From the NCBI GenBank assembly GCA_949592205.1, contig CATIUR010000004.1, positions 4,839,001 through 4,903,000 on the forward strand: a DNA stretch of 64,000 nucleotides. Reading direction: 5' to 3'. This document shows positions 10,179 through 22,000 of the stretch, one piece after another. Both the position numbers and the translations under genes were made by a program. This DNA comes from Helichrysum umbraculigerum. Lineage: Eukaryota > Streptophyta > Magnoliopsida > Asterales > Asteraceae. The stretch's first letter is position 1. Every line of letters starts with the position of its first letter. The notes under the pieces are model-generated. The model was not told the DNA's origin. It saw only the letters and a program-made list of their open reading frames with translations, and made no database searches.

Positions 10179-13100
10179 TGACACCCCCAAATTCGGTCAG
10201 CACGGTCAACGCGCGATTAGCGGAAGCATTAGAGTAAACGGGGGTGCTGACGTCAACATTGAACATCATGCCAGATCAGAGCTTATGATTATTGCTGAAC
10301 AGTAAATTAAGATGCCATTTAAGTAAATGATTTCTTTACAAAAGCACTACGACTCGTCAAGTCGTATAAATAGTGTTAATAAATACAATCTGTTTAAAAT
10401 GCACAGTTTTATAAAGTAGATTTCATAAGAATGATTTATGTAAATCATATATACAAAGAAATCTTAAGTGTCCCAAAATGTGGCATCCTAATTAGTCGCG
10501 GGTTCGCCTAACTCCAACTGCGTGCAGTCTCATTTGTGCTGCTAATTACCTGAAAAACATAGTAAAAGTCGACACATGGTTGAGTGAATTCACAGGTTTT
10601 ATATGTTTGCAAGTGGTTTGTTAAACCATGTTCATTTAAGAGTTGTTGACATGTTAGTCAAATTTAGTTGCTCGTCACAGTCTATAGGAAGATAGGTGTC
10701 CAATCAAAGCACCTATAGGGAAGCAAATAGCCTAAGGTAATGTTCACATAATCAGTTATTCAAATGAAAGTGCACCCAATAGTTCTCATTTTTTTTTTCA
10801 ATGCAATCATCCACATAATCAATGGCACATAAGTACACAAAGCAATTAAGAAACACATAAGCATCTAAACAATTAAGTCAATCAAGAATCAATGTTGCAT
10901 GTTATAGCAAAACGGTTTGTTATGTTTTTCACCCCAAGTTTTAAAAGAAATAAAACAGTAGAAAATGGGGCTGTGAACTCACAGTGGTTTGCTCGGTATG
11001 GAAAGCTAGTAGTCAACAGACGATCTCCCAAGGTATTTTAACCTATATACAATACATGTATTAACATAAGTACTTTGATTTTTGTTAAATCGCTTAACGT
11101 TAATAGTTCATTCGTTTGACGTTATTGTCGACGTTACGTTGAAATATTTGTTATTATTTCTGATGTCGAATACTTTGTATGTACAAGTATGTCATAATTG
11201 TATATATCTCTATATGTCATCTCGACTCAATTGTACATATATTCGTTCTATATATGTATGCGTATGTAATATACTTGTTGTATATTCTTGATTTATACGT
11301 TTGTTAAACGTGAAATCCCTTTGTGTATATATATGTAAATATACGTTTCTCAAATGTCGTGTATATATATATATATATTACCAATATATATATATATAAT
11401 TCAAATACATTATTTATGCATATATTAATACAAGTTTTTAAAGTCCAATATTCGTGCCTCGAATGTATCACAAGTTAAGTCGTTCGCGGGTTCGAAGTAA
11501 AGTTCCGCCGGCACCCCATTATGGTGCCGCCGGCACCAAGGTGTCCATTAGTCGCTCATCGTTTAACCACCCGTGTCATTTACCCGTTCATCGTAATCAT
11601 TTGGGTTTGTCCATTACTAGTTCATCATAATCATTTGGGTTTGTCCATTACTAGTTCATCGTAATCATTTGGGTTTGTCCATTACTCGCATATCGTACTC
11701 GTTCACCAAGTAGATCGTTTGCGGCTCGTAGAATAGGTTCCGCCGACACCTAGGCATGGTGCCGCCGGCACCTTATCACTCGACTAGAACGCGCCGCGTG
11801 GGACTTGTACGCACCGCGTACTACCTAAACTTACAAAGGACACCCCGCATATCTATAGAACACGACGCGTACAATATATATATGTGAAGTACACGCCGCG
11901 TACTTGGTCCCAGTTGTGCTCGTAACCTAACAAAATGAGTTTTAATCTTGTTCGTTGCTCGAGTAACGTACTCGTTCATGGTTGGGTTTAAGTGTGCGTG
12001 TGTTGGGTGACAGGTTCCGCCGGCACCAGTGAGGGTGCCGCCGGCACCTTTGTGTCCTTTACTCGTTCCTCGTTTGTTCAATGGTTAAAATGTGCGTGTT
12101 TAAAGAGAGGTTCCGCCGACACTTCATAAGGTGCCGCCGGCACCTTCAGGCTTTCCAGGTTCTGTTCGAACCGAGTGACACCCAACTCGAATGTTTTTGG
12201 TTTTTAATCTTTTTGTAGTATGTTACTACACGTTCGTATCATCATTTTAACAATTTATCACCAAGTTTTAACAAGTTTTCATCCATAGATTGTTGAGTTG
12301 GTAGTTTTAGTTTATAACCCATTTCCATGTTCATCATCATAATCATCAATCTTTATGTGTTATATGCTTTAACTATGTTATGTTATCAACATATAAAACG
12401 AAATTTAAGCAAGGAAATAAGAAATGGAAAGCTTTCCTTACAAAGATTTGAAGGTGGTGATGATGACCGTGAATGATGATGATGAAGATGATATAGCTAG
12501 GTTGTTGCTTCTGCTCTTTGCCTCTGCTTCTTCAGTGATCAACACCAGAGAGGAAGGTAATAGTGGTGATGATCAATAATTGAAGTTTGGTAAGTGAGGT
12601 TGTGTGTGTGTCGAATGAATCACAAAAAGAAATGGGGAGGGAGTATTATATTCCAAATGTTATGGCTTAAAGCAGAAGATGTCTCTCCAATTATTTGAGT
12701 TAGGTGCCATTTTTGGTACCACAATTTCGAGTACGGGTATAATTATAGCAATATAAAATATAACATTTTATATTTTAATTTTGTAGGTGATCTCCTGGTT
12801 CGTAATATGTTTTCAGAATAATGAGATTATCATTATTTTTGATAGTTGTACATTTTTGTACATTTTACTGCGCGCGTCCATTTGAGCGTCAAATTTCAGT
12901 TGAGTTTCGAATTCATATTTCGAGGTAATGTTCTAAATACCTTAAAACGTACTAGAAAAATAACATTTTTCAGATTTTGACCTTTTTGGTACGTTTTAGA
13001 ATTGTTTCCGTTCGTTTAAAATACGTTTTATGCTAAACGTATAATTGAACCACTTTATCTATATGTTATAGATATATAAATACTCGTAATTAATAATCGA

Positions 13101-13337
13101 ATTATTAATTATTTCATGTCACCAAATCTTGTTAATTATTTTTGTCGGCTTCGTTCCGATGCGTTTGTACGTAATTTATGAATAATTACGTATTATGTAA
13201 TACTTTTCGTATTATTGTTTTGGGCTCGCTAGACTGACATCACATCAAAAGTTTAGTTTAAAACAATCGCAGGGAATTAGCGTAAAATTTACGAATTTAC
13301 TGTACTTAATTGTACTAAATTTTTGCGGGTTGTCACA
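10179..13337 (-). repeat. 3' LTR of the Gypsy derivative
   Basis: It begins TGACACCCCC and ends GGGTTGTCACA on the plus strand. Compared with the other LTR, the outermost two bases (TG at 17073-17074) are missing. It contains four CCGCCGGCACC palindrome units, an AT microsatellite near 11362-11397, and a GATGATG- and GTGTGTG-rich leader region at 12430-12660. Short ORFs of 69 and 86 codons inside it look fortuitous. Confidence 0.88.
11502..12144. repeat. Four palindrome units, GGTGCCGCCGGCACC family, first LTR
   Basis: Units lie at 11502-11537, 11737-11772, 12013-12048 and 12109-12144. Each pairs TTCCGCCG(G/A)CACC with GGTGCCGCCGGCACC across 5-8 bases. The second half is itself a perfect odd palindrome around a central C. 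The same units occur in the other LTR at 18398-19040. Confidence 0.85.
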
Positions 13338-13352
13338 TTCTCCCCTTGTTAA
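13338..13352 (-). promoter_or_regulatory. Polypurine tract of the Gypsy derivative
   Basis: On the minus strand AACAAGGGGAGAA sits directly before the TGTGACAACC start of the left (3') LTR, as expected for second-strand priming. Confidence 0.8.
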
Positions 13353-14346
13353 AGGAATTTCGTCCTCGAAATTTAAGTTATGTTATGAGTCGATTGCTCA
13401 TGTGTGCCTTGACTTATGAATAAGTTGTAAGTAAGTCTTTTAAATGCGAGTAGGCCTAGAATATCTTGAGCTAGTTTAAAGGTAGTCATTTCCTGATTGT
13501 TTCATAGTTCGCCTATATATATACACATATATAATAGTTCAGAGTGTCGATCATCGCAGTCTATGTATCATTCACTGGTAGTTGGGTAGGTGTCAAGTAG
13601 CGTGACGTTTAGTTGTGTATGTTTCCCTCCCCTTGTTAGACTAGTGCCATGCTGGCAATTAAAGAAATAAGGAGAAAGCTTTCTATGTGATGACTTTTCA
13701 CATTTGGGGGACTAATGTCTGTTCATTGATTCACTAGTGCTTAGTCACCATTGGTATTGGCAGCTTATATCGACGTTGTTAATCATCTAGGACTTATGTC
13801 ATAGTCCATCATAGATGTTATATCATAATAGTCATGTTCTGACTATTTCATGCCTCAAATCATAGTTATATTGTGATTACAAGGTAACCATTTGTATGGT
13901 AGTCCATTTTCGACTAAATAATTGTCATAGGATAGTTGTTTACAGGGTAGTCCTATCGTTACTAATCGGCTGACAACTTAGTGAGTTGACTCATCTGCCA
14001 GTTGCAGATTCTCAGTTTTTCGTCAACTTATTTAGGTCATTATTATGACACACTTAACCTTGATTTGGTAGGATTTGCAATCGAGGAAGGATTAACATGC
14101 GTTTAGTGTCGACTAAAATCCACGAGTTAAGTTTACCAGGGTTTTGTACATACACCCAATTACAGTATGTCCATTCTAAATCATGGATGGAATCTTAGTT
14201 GTGGTCGTAGTTTCAAGGACTTCGTTGAGCGAACTGATGAATGTTTCATCATAAAGGTACTCTTTAAGATTTGTAATACAACGAGTATCATACATGTTAT
14301 TAAACTTGTCAACAACATGATCAATCCTTGCAAGGGTTTTGCAAGA
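13353..14346. other. Interior of the Gypsy derivative, no recognisable gene
   Basis: About 1 kb between the polypurine tract and the integrase remnant. It has stops in all frames and no recognised domain. By position it would be the 3' untranslated or post-integrase region. Confidence 0.5.
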
Positions 14347-14485
14347 TCTTAAGTTTTGTGGGTTTGATTTTCCCATTATCCAAGTTTTGCGACCCCCTTC
14401 TAGGGCGATATCTCATGTAGAGTTTTGTCACCTACTTGGAATTCAAACGATTTACGTCGATTATTAGCGACACTCTTTTGTCATT
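14347..14485 (-). pseudogene. Gypsy integrase C-terminal remnant
   Basis: The minus strand reads RRKSFEFQVGDK followed by a degenerate counterpart of the KVSPWKGV and GKL blocks that mark the C-terminal region of plant Ty3/gypsy integrases. At least one in-frame stop interrupts it. A 66-codon ORF overlapping at 14176-14376 is only part of this ruin. Confidence 0.65.
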
Positions 14486-14929
14486 ATCGCATTGGTTTCG
14501 GTTGGTTAAGTACTTGGGACATCCTGTCAGTAGTTTCTTGAACAATCTAAGGTCCAAATAGTTGTCTGTCACCCAACTCTCTCAAGTAGAGTGGTGATCT
14601 GCATTTTTGTTCACATAATGTCTTAATGGCGTCATTTGCGCACTAGTGCGGTCACACTTTTGTTGTAGGAGGATCCGGTTAGTGGAAGACGATTTTTCCA
14701 ATTTCCTCCGAAACTCAATTTTTGAAGAACTTTAACGAGTTCTTAATCATTTGTATCGTTCGTTTGTTTTGACCATCATCACATTGAGACAATCGCCAAT
14801 TGTCTGTTGCAATGATTGTTAGGTGCGAGATGTAAGTCGCTTATCTCTGTCAGAGATAATGAATAGTAGTAATCGTACACGTATCCACATACAACCTCAT
14901 TTTGATTCCTTGACAACTAGTCTATACCG

Positions 14930-15130
14930 ACTATAATGTCAAACTTCTCAACTCTACTTGTGGTAAGTCTATTTCGAAGAGATGACCCTCAACCGTTAGG
15001 ATACATCCCGGTACTATTTCTCCTGATTCGATCAACTTACCATCATCTAGTTTTATAGCGTATTTGTCACCTAGTTTACGTGAGTCAACTTCTAAAAGTT
15101 AAGTCATCATTCTCCACAACATCTCGGTGA
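14930..15130 (-). pseudogene. Gypsy protease-region remnant
   Basis: The minus strand contains AIKLDDGKLIESGEIVPGC, then EGHLFEIDLPQVELRS, then in another frame a degenerate IIVG block. This is the layout of the Gypsy aspartic protease domain after its active site (GC.L then FEIDLLPVELGSFDVIIGMDW-like). It is frameshifted and has stops. The gap to the integrase remnant is only about 450 bp, so RT, RNase H and the integrase core were deleted. Confidence 0.6.
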
Positions 15131-15139
15131 CGGTGTTGG

Positions 15140-15990
15140 GATACAATAAATTTCGTTTTGTTGGATTGTCGTCCAAGAGTAAGATTTCGTTGGGATGTCA
15201 CCCAAGATACAGCTTAGTTGTGATATCTATCCAATTTACAACTTAAGTGGGATGTCTTCCCATGATATAGTTTTCGTGGGATGTCTGCCCAAAACGCGGT
15301 ATAAGTGGGATATCTATCCCTAATACAGTTTTAGATGTTTGCTTTGTAGGAAACACGAGTTTATCACTTAAGAGAAACATTTCCTAAAGTAACGGTTTAT
15401 AGGAAACTCAGGTTATTTAGTAAAATAACATTTCCCAAAATAGTTATCGTTGGAAACACAGGTTAATTCGATCAAGAGTTAACATTTTCCCAAATAAGAA
15501 ATAGCAAGAAACACATGCTATTTAAATAAAATAACATTTCCCCAAAATAGTTATAGTAGGAAACACAGGTTATTTATCAAAAATAACATTTCCCAAAGTA
15601 TCGTAGGAAACACAGGTTAATTCAATCAAGAATTAACATTTCCCAAATAGTTTTTCGTAGGAAACACAGGTTAATTCAATCAAGAATTAACATTTCCCAA
15701 AGTCTACCGGTCGTTCTCCGATTTGTAATACTGCTGGTCGTTCCCCAGCAATTATAGTACTGGTCGTTCTCCAGTTTATCTACCGGTCGTTCTCCGGTCA
15801 TTAAATGTGTACTGGTACGTTCTCCAGTATTCAATTCAAAGTGTTTGTAGGGATGTTATTCAAAGTTATTGTTTTCGTTGGAACGCTATTCAAAATATAG
15901 TTCTTACTGGAATGTTGTCCAATACATAGTTCTTGTTGGAAAGTTATCCAAAATATCGTTCTCGTTGGAATGTTATCCAAAAATATAGTA
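15140..15990. repeat. Four consecutive blocks of hairpin-forming tandem repeats
   Basis: Four different words follow one another: GGGATGTC(N)CCC units at about 15170-15330; AGGAAACAC...TTTCCC units with an inner GTTATT...AATAAC stem at about 15345-15700 (period near 55 bp); CCGGTCGTTCTCCGG or CTGGTCGTTCTCCAG at about 15705-15830; TTGGAATGTTATCCAA at about 15840-15990. Each unit is a small self-complementary hairpin. It is unclear what they encode, if anything. Confidence 0.75.
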
Positions 15991-16394
15991 AAACATTTTC
16001 GTAGACAAATTTTATAAACATTGTCAAGGTAAGTCTGTCATTTGTGGGGAGGAGTTTGTTTCACGTAATTGGGTCCGATAACCCTATTGGTGGTTTGAGA
16101 CTCCATCTCGGTTGGTGCATGTCGACACCTTCTTATGTTTTGTTCGTATAGTACTTAAGAGGCTCGTTATTACGACACCTATCACACTCCCCATTTGTTC
16201 TCTCCATCCATTCGACCAGTAAGTTGTCAGTCCTAATCGTTAAGTGTTTAGTGAGGATTTGTTCGATCCTGTAGAAGGTGAGAGTTTGTTTGCGTAGTGA
16301 TCTACCATGACCGAGTATTCGTCGATTCGTGACGTTCGTATAATAGTATTCCTACAGTTGTCATCATATAGTAATTATCATGCTGACCCCAGCT

Positions 16395-16560
16395 ACACTC
16401 TCTGCCACTCGAGCATACTCTTCTAGCATCTGTGCTCGGGCATAGGTAGCATGGGCATTCTCATTATCCAACTTCGTGCGGCCTTCAGCAAGTTCTAGGC
16501 GCTCGTATGTGGAGCGTGTCTCCATCAAATCTTGAGGCACCGCTTTTTCAAGAAGTCATC
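16395..16560 (-). pseudogene. Gypsy gag coiled-coil remnant
   Basis: The minus strand gives an open, helical stretch, LMETRSTYERLELAEGR then ARAQMLEEYARVAES, without stops. By position near the 5' LTR it is probably the N-terminal part of gag. It is bounded by frame breaks, and the assignment rests on position and composition, not on a named motif. Confidence 0.4.
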
Positions 16561-17054
16561 TTTGTGTGTGTCAGGGAGTTACCTGAGTAGTGTGCGGCGT
16601 ATGGCAACTAAGGTAGGAACCATTAGTTTTATATGTGTTTGCTCATAAAAGTGAGAGCTGTATGTATGAGATGAGTCTCAGGCTTTTAATATGATGTATG
16701 TGCCCCCAAACATCCTCCTAATGCTTAAGTAGGCTTGACTGCCTAAAGTATAGTTTGTTTCAGGGACTACAAGTCAGATTAATTATACCTCAGACGGTAA
16801 CGTCTGTATAAATTAAGTGTATGATGTTTGTTGGTTGATGGTCTCTCGTGTATCGAGTTGCCATTGTTATTCCAATCGTATTTAAGAAGTTACGCGTAGG
16901 GACACGCAATTATTCATCTAAACACATTACGACGATAGTCGTCTTATAGTGAGTTAGGCGTATGCAAATATGTGCATGCATGTTCTGGCCAAGGCTATAG
17001 TCTAGGTCTCTAAGGCTTTCAGGTCACTTAAAGAACTCTAGTTCGCTATAACCA

Positions 17055-17069
17055 ATGGCTCTGATACCA
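17055..17069 (-). promoter_or_regulatory. Primer binding site of the Gypsy derivative
   Basis: The minus strand reads TGGTATCAGAGCCAT three bases inside the 5' LTR, complementary to the 3' end of initiator-Met tRNA. Confidence 0.9.
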
Positions 17070-17072
17070 ATC

Positions 17073-20000
17073 TGTGACACCCCCAAATTCGGTCAACGCG
17101 ATTGATGCGCGATTAGCGGAAGCATTAGAGTAAACGGGGGTGCTGACGTCAACATTGAACATCATGCCAGATCAGAGCTTATGATTATTGCTGAACAGTA
17201 AATTAAGATGCCATTTAAGTAAATGATTTCTTTACAAAAGCACTACGACTCGTCAAGTCGTATAAATAGTGTTAATAAATACAATCTGTTTAAAATGCAC
17301 AGTTTTATAAAGTAGATTTCATAAGAATGATTTATGTAAATCATATATACAAAGAAATCTTAAGTGTCCCAAAATGTGGCATCCTAATTAGTCGCGGGTT
17401 CGCCTAACTCCAACTGCGTGCAGTCTCATTTGTGCTGCTAATTACCTGAAAAACATAGTAAAAGTCGACACATGGTTGAGTGAATTCACAGGTTTTATAT
17501 GTTTGCAAGTGGTTTGTTAAACCATGTTCATTTAAGAGTTGTTGACATGTTAGTCAAATTTAGTTGCTCGTCACAGTCTATAGGAAGATAGGTGTCCAAT
17601 CAAAGCACCTATAGGGAAGCAAATAGCCTAAGGTAATGTTCACATAATCAGTTATTCAAATGAAAGTACACCCAATAGTTCTCATTTTTTTTTTCAATGC
17701 AATCATCCACATAATCAATGGCACATAAGTACACAAAGCAATTAAGAAACACATAAGCATCTAAACAATTAAGTCAATCAAGAATCAATGTTGCATGTTA
17801 TAGCAAAACGGTTTGTTATGTTTTTCACCCCAAGTTTTAAAAGAAATAAAACAGTAGAAAATGGGGCTGTGAACTCACAGTGGTTTGCTCGGTATGGAAA
17901 GCTAGTAGTCAACAGACGATCTCCCAAGGTATTTTAACCTATATACAATACATGTATTAACATAAGTACTTTGATTTTTGTTAAATCGCTTAACGTTAAT
18001 AGTTCATTCGTTTGACGTTATTGTCGACGTTACGTTGAAATATTTGTTATTATTTCTGATGTCGAATACTTTGTATGTACAAGTATGTCATAATTGTATA
18101 TATCTCTATATGTCATCTCGACTCAATTGTACATATATTCGTTCTATATATGTATGCGTATGTAATATACTTGTTGTATATTCTTGATTTATACGTTTGT
18201 TAAACGTGAAATCCCTTTGTGTATATATATGTAAATATACGTTTCTCAAATGTCGTGTATATATATATATATATTACCAATATATATATATATAATTCAA
18301 ATACATTATTTATGCATATATTAATACAAGTTTTTAAAGTCCAATATTCGTGCCTCGAATGTATCACAAGTTAAGTCGTTCGCGGGTTCGAAGTAAAGTT
18401 CCGCCGGCACCCCATTATGGTGCCGCCGGCACCAAGGTGTCCATTAGTCGCTCATCGTTTAACCACCCGTGTCATTTACCCGTTCATCGTAATCATTTGG
18501 GTTTGTCCATTACTAGTTCATCATAATCATTTGGGTTTGTCCATTACTAGTTCATCGTAATCATTTGGGTTTGTCCATTACTCGCATATCGTACTCGTTC
18601 ACCAAGTAGATCGTTTGCGGCTCGTAGAATAGGTTCCGCCGACACCTAGGCATGGTGCCGCCGGCACCTTATCACTCGACTAGAACGCGCCGCGTGGGAC
18701 TTGTACGCACCGCGTACTACCTAAACTTACAAAGGACACCCCGCATATCTATAGAACACGACGCGTACAATATATATATGTGAAGTACACGCCGCGTACT
18801 TGGTCCCAGTTGTGCTCGTAACCTAACAAAATGAGTTTTAATCTTGTTCGTTGCTCGAGTAACGTACTCGTTCATGGTTGGGTTTAAGTGTGCGTGTGTT
18901 GGGTGACAGGTTCCGCCGGCACCAGTGAGGGTGCCGCCGGCACCTTTGTGTCCTTTACTCGTTCCTCGTTTGTTCAATGGTTAAAATGTGCATGTTTAAA
19001 GAGAGGTTCCGCCGACACTTCATAAGGTGCCGCCGGCACCTTCAGGCTTTCCAGGTTCTGTTCGAACCGAGTGACACCCAACTCGAATGTTTTTGGTTTT
19101 TAATCTTTTTGTAGTATGTTACTACACGTTCGTATCATCATTTTAACAATTTATCACCAAGTTTTAACAAGTTTTCATCCATAGATTGTTGAGTTGGTAG
19201 TTTTAGTTTATAACCCATTTCCATGTTCATCATCATAATCATCAATCTTTATGTGTTATATGCTTTAACTATGTTATGTTATCAACATATAAAACGAAAT
19301 TTAAGCAAGGAAATAAGAAATGGAAAGCTTTCCTTACAAAGATTTGAAGGTGGTGATGATGACCGTGAATGATGATGATGAAGATGATATAGCTAGGTTG
19401 TTGCTTCTGCTCTTTGCCTCTGCTTCTTCAGTGATCAACACCAGAGAGGAAGGTAATAGTGGTGATGATCAATAATTGAAGTTTGGTAAGTGAGGTTGTG
19501 TGTGTGTCGAATGAATCACAAAAAGAAATGGGGAGGGAGTATTATATTCCAAATGTTATGGCTTAAAGCAGAAGATGTCTCTCCAATTATTTGAGTTAGG
19601 TGCCATTTTTGGTACCACAATTTCGAGTACGGGTATAATTATAGCAATATAAAATATAACATTTTATATTTTAATTTTGTAGGTGATCTCCTGGTTCGTA
19701 ATATGTTTTCAGAATAATGAGATTATCATTATTTTTGATAGTTGTACATTTTTGTACATTTTACTGCGCGCGTCCATTTGAGCGTCAAATTTCAGTTGAG
19801 TTTCGAATTCATATTTCGAGGTAATGTTCTAAATACCTTAAAACGTACTAGAAAAATAACATTTTTCAGATTTTGACCTTTTTGGTACGTTTTAGAATTG
19901 TTTCCGTTCGTTTAAAATACGTTTTATGCTAAACGTATAATTGAACCACTTTATCTATATGTTATAGATATATAAATACTCGTAATTAATAATCGAATTA

Positions 20001-20233
20001 TTAATTATTTCATGTCACCAAATCTTGTTAATTATTTTTGTCGGCTTCGTTCCGATGCGTTTGTACGTAATTTATGAATAATTACGTATTATGTAATACT
20101 TTTCGTATTATTGTTTTGGGCTCGCTAGACTGACATCACATCAAAAGTTTAGTTTAAAACAATCGCAGGGAATTAGCGTAAAATTTACGAATTTACTGTA
20201 CTTAATTGTACTAAATTTTTGCGGGTTGTCACA
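17073..20233 (-). repeat. 5' LTR of the Gypsy derivative
   Basis: 3,161 bp, with the terminal inverted heptamer TGTGACA...TGTCACA. Nearly identical to 10179-13337. It has the same palindromes (18398-19040), microsatellite and leader region. Confidence 0.9.
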
Positions 20234-21483
20234 TATACAATGTCAAGTAAGAGCACATAATATACATCTAATACTATGTAATTATCACAAGTGTATAAGT
20301 CACAGGTCATCAAATTTGTCAAGTTATAACATGCAAACGCGATCCGGGTTAAGGGTGGTGGGATCGCGTTCCACAGTTCAAAATCATTCTGTTACCGTTT
20401 TTCACTTGCAAACGCGATCCGGGTAGATGGTATGGATCGCGTTCACATGACCAAAACCTTCTGTGACCAATATGCACTTTACAATGCGATCCGGGAAAGT
20501 GGTTGGGATCGCGTTCCGAAGAGTAAACTCGACTGAACCCCAAAACAACACTGACTAACGCGATCCGGGCATGCGAAAGCTGGATCGCGTTCCCAAGAAC
20601 AAAAAGCGACTGACCCAAGTTAACACTAAGGAACGCGATCCGAATATGAAGGCGGGGATCGCGTTTCACCATTTTACAGCAACAAAACCCTAAACCTGTA
20701 CAATTTCAGCTCGAACCTAAACCCAAATTTCATTATCAATCACCAATAAACTCAGTTTTTATGAAGTCAATTACATCATATGATCCTATAATCATCATAG
20801 AACAATAACCACAACAACATGCAAGTTCAATTCCCTTTTTACCTAACTTAAATCCACAAACCCATTTCATACATTGAAACCTAAAACATTTGCATTCAAA
20901 ATAAGAACAAGAGGATGATGATGATGATTAAGCAATTTCAGTAATCTAAAATTCCTACAAGCATAAATCTTCATACATGCATCACTTTTCAACCTAATTC
21001 ACCAAATGGGCTCAAAGGGGTCAATAATCAAACTTACAAGCAATGAGGAAGAATAAACAAGATGATGAAGAAGGAATCTGATGTTAAGATGCTTGTACAC
21101 AAATCTCTGATCAATGATTCTTCAATTTTGTTCATGAATTTCTTAAGTGTGTGTGTTAATGAGAGTGAAGTGAATTGAAGAAATGAAATAAGTTAGGTCG
21201 GGGTTTCCCCCAACCGACCCCAATATAGTTAATATAAATCATTCCCCTTCTAAGCCTATTGTCTGGAACCCAAAAACCATTTGCGAGAATAAATCTTTTA
21301 TTTTACCGACATCTACAGTACTTTAAAAGAAACAATGTTTTACTATTCACAATAAGTCATTTAGCCAATTGACCTATTAATTTCAACAATCAAATAATGT
21401 AAAATTATTTATAACATATTAAAATAACACAATAAATAACGAAATTACCGTAATACTCCTAGGCCTAAAACGATGATGTTACA
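20234..21483 (-). repeat. Gypsy LTR fragment B
   Basis: Non-coding. It carries its own palindrome array (20336-20665), then a GATGATGATGATG tract near 20910, a GTGTGTG/GAGTG tract near 21140 and a GGTCGGGG...CCCCAACCGACC segment. This succession matches the LTRs at 10179 and 48040, so I read it as a minus-strand Gypsy LTR. The outer end on the right is probably the TGTTACA at about 21477-21483. The left end is lost. Confidence 0.5.
20336..20665. repeat. Five AACGCGATCC/GGATCGCGTT palindromes
   Basis: Units at 20336-20370, 20411-20443, 20483-20515, 20557-20591 and 20632-20665. Each has 10-bp arms, perfect except for AATGCGATCC in the third unit, a loop of 13-15 nt beginning GGG in most units, and spacing of about 75 bp. 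Confidence 0.92.
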
Positions 21484-21639
21484 TAATTCTCGAAGACATT
21501 ATTATTATTATGCTTGTTTCATTGTATACTTTGCAAAAGTATATGTTAACCGTTCTCGTGTTGTTTCGTATACCATTATATGTTGTTACGCGAAGTTGAT
21601 ACTTGGTGAAAATAAGTTCTTAGTCAGACTGTGAATGGC

Positions 21640-22000
21640 AACACTAGGGGTAACACTTAGATTTGGTGGAGACACTGAGGTCAGTGCCGCTAAGTATGAA
21701 TTTCAGACAAATGGCGACACTCGAATTAGTGTCTCTAAAGGCGACACTTGAATATGTAGCGGCACTCAGGTAAGTACCGCTAGTTGTGATTTCGTGAAAA
21801 GTAGCGACACTCAAGGTCAGTGTCACATGGTGCGACATTCAATTGTTGCGACACTCGAGCTAGTGCCGCTTAGTGTGATAAATCGAAAAAGGTTGGGACA
21901 CTTGAATTAGTGTCGCAGTTTGTGAGAATTATAAAGATTGCGACACTCGGTCGTGTGTCGCTAGTTGCGACATTCAGATTCTTGCGACGCTCGATGTCTG
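21640..22000. repeat. GCGACACT...AGTGTCGC palindrome array
   Basis: Roughly ten variants such as GCGGCACTCAGGTAAGTACCGC, split as GCGGCACT plus AGTACCGC, and GGGACACTTGAATTAGTGTCGC, split as GGGACACT plus AGTGTCGC. Stems are 7-8 bp with loops of 5-7 nt. Very similar words fill the Sirevirus at 50074-62824. Confidence 0.8.

Larger units (their letters stand above)
10179..20233 (-). mobile_element. Large non-autonomous Gypsy derivative (LARD-like)
   Basis: About 10.05 kb, minus orientation. The LTRs are about 3.16 kb (10179-13337 and 17073-20233) with the same 6,896-bp offset throughout, and I see only two isolated base differences (10772/17668, 12096/18992) besides a divergent patch near the outer end. 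The primer site and polypurine tract face inward correctly. The 3.7-kb interior has no usable ORF. Scraps of Gypsy gag, protease and integrase C-terminus remain and the RT-RNase H core is gone. This fits a parasitic element copied by enzymes supplied in trans. The candidate target duplication is imperfect (TATAA / TATAC). Confidence 0.85.

Noticed and set aside
11082..12081. ORFs of 69 (+) and 86 (-) codons, repeated identically at 17978-18977
   Set aside because: They are duplicated only because they lie in the two LTRs; composition follows the AT and palindrome repeats and no motif is visible.
20336..20665. CRISPR-like array
   Set aside because: Regular palindromes with spacers of similar length, but in a plant LTR, with divergent loops, arms in both orientations within each unit and no cas genes.
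20226..20672. ORFs of 66 and 107 codons over the AACGCGATCC array
   Set aside because: They are translations of the palindromic repeat, not conserved genes.
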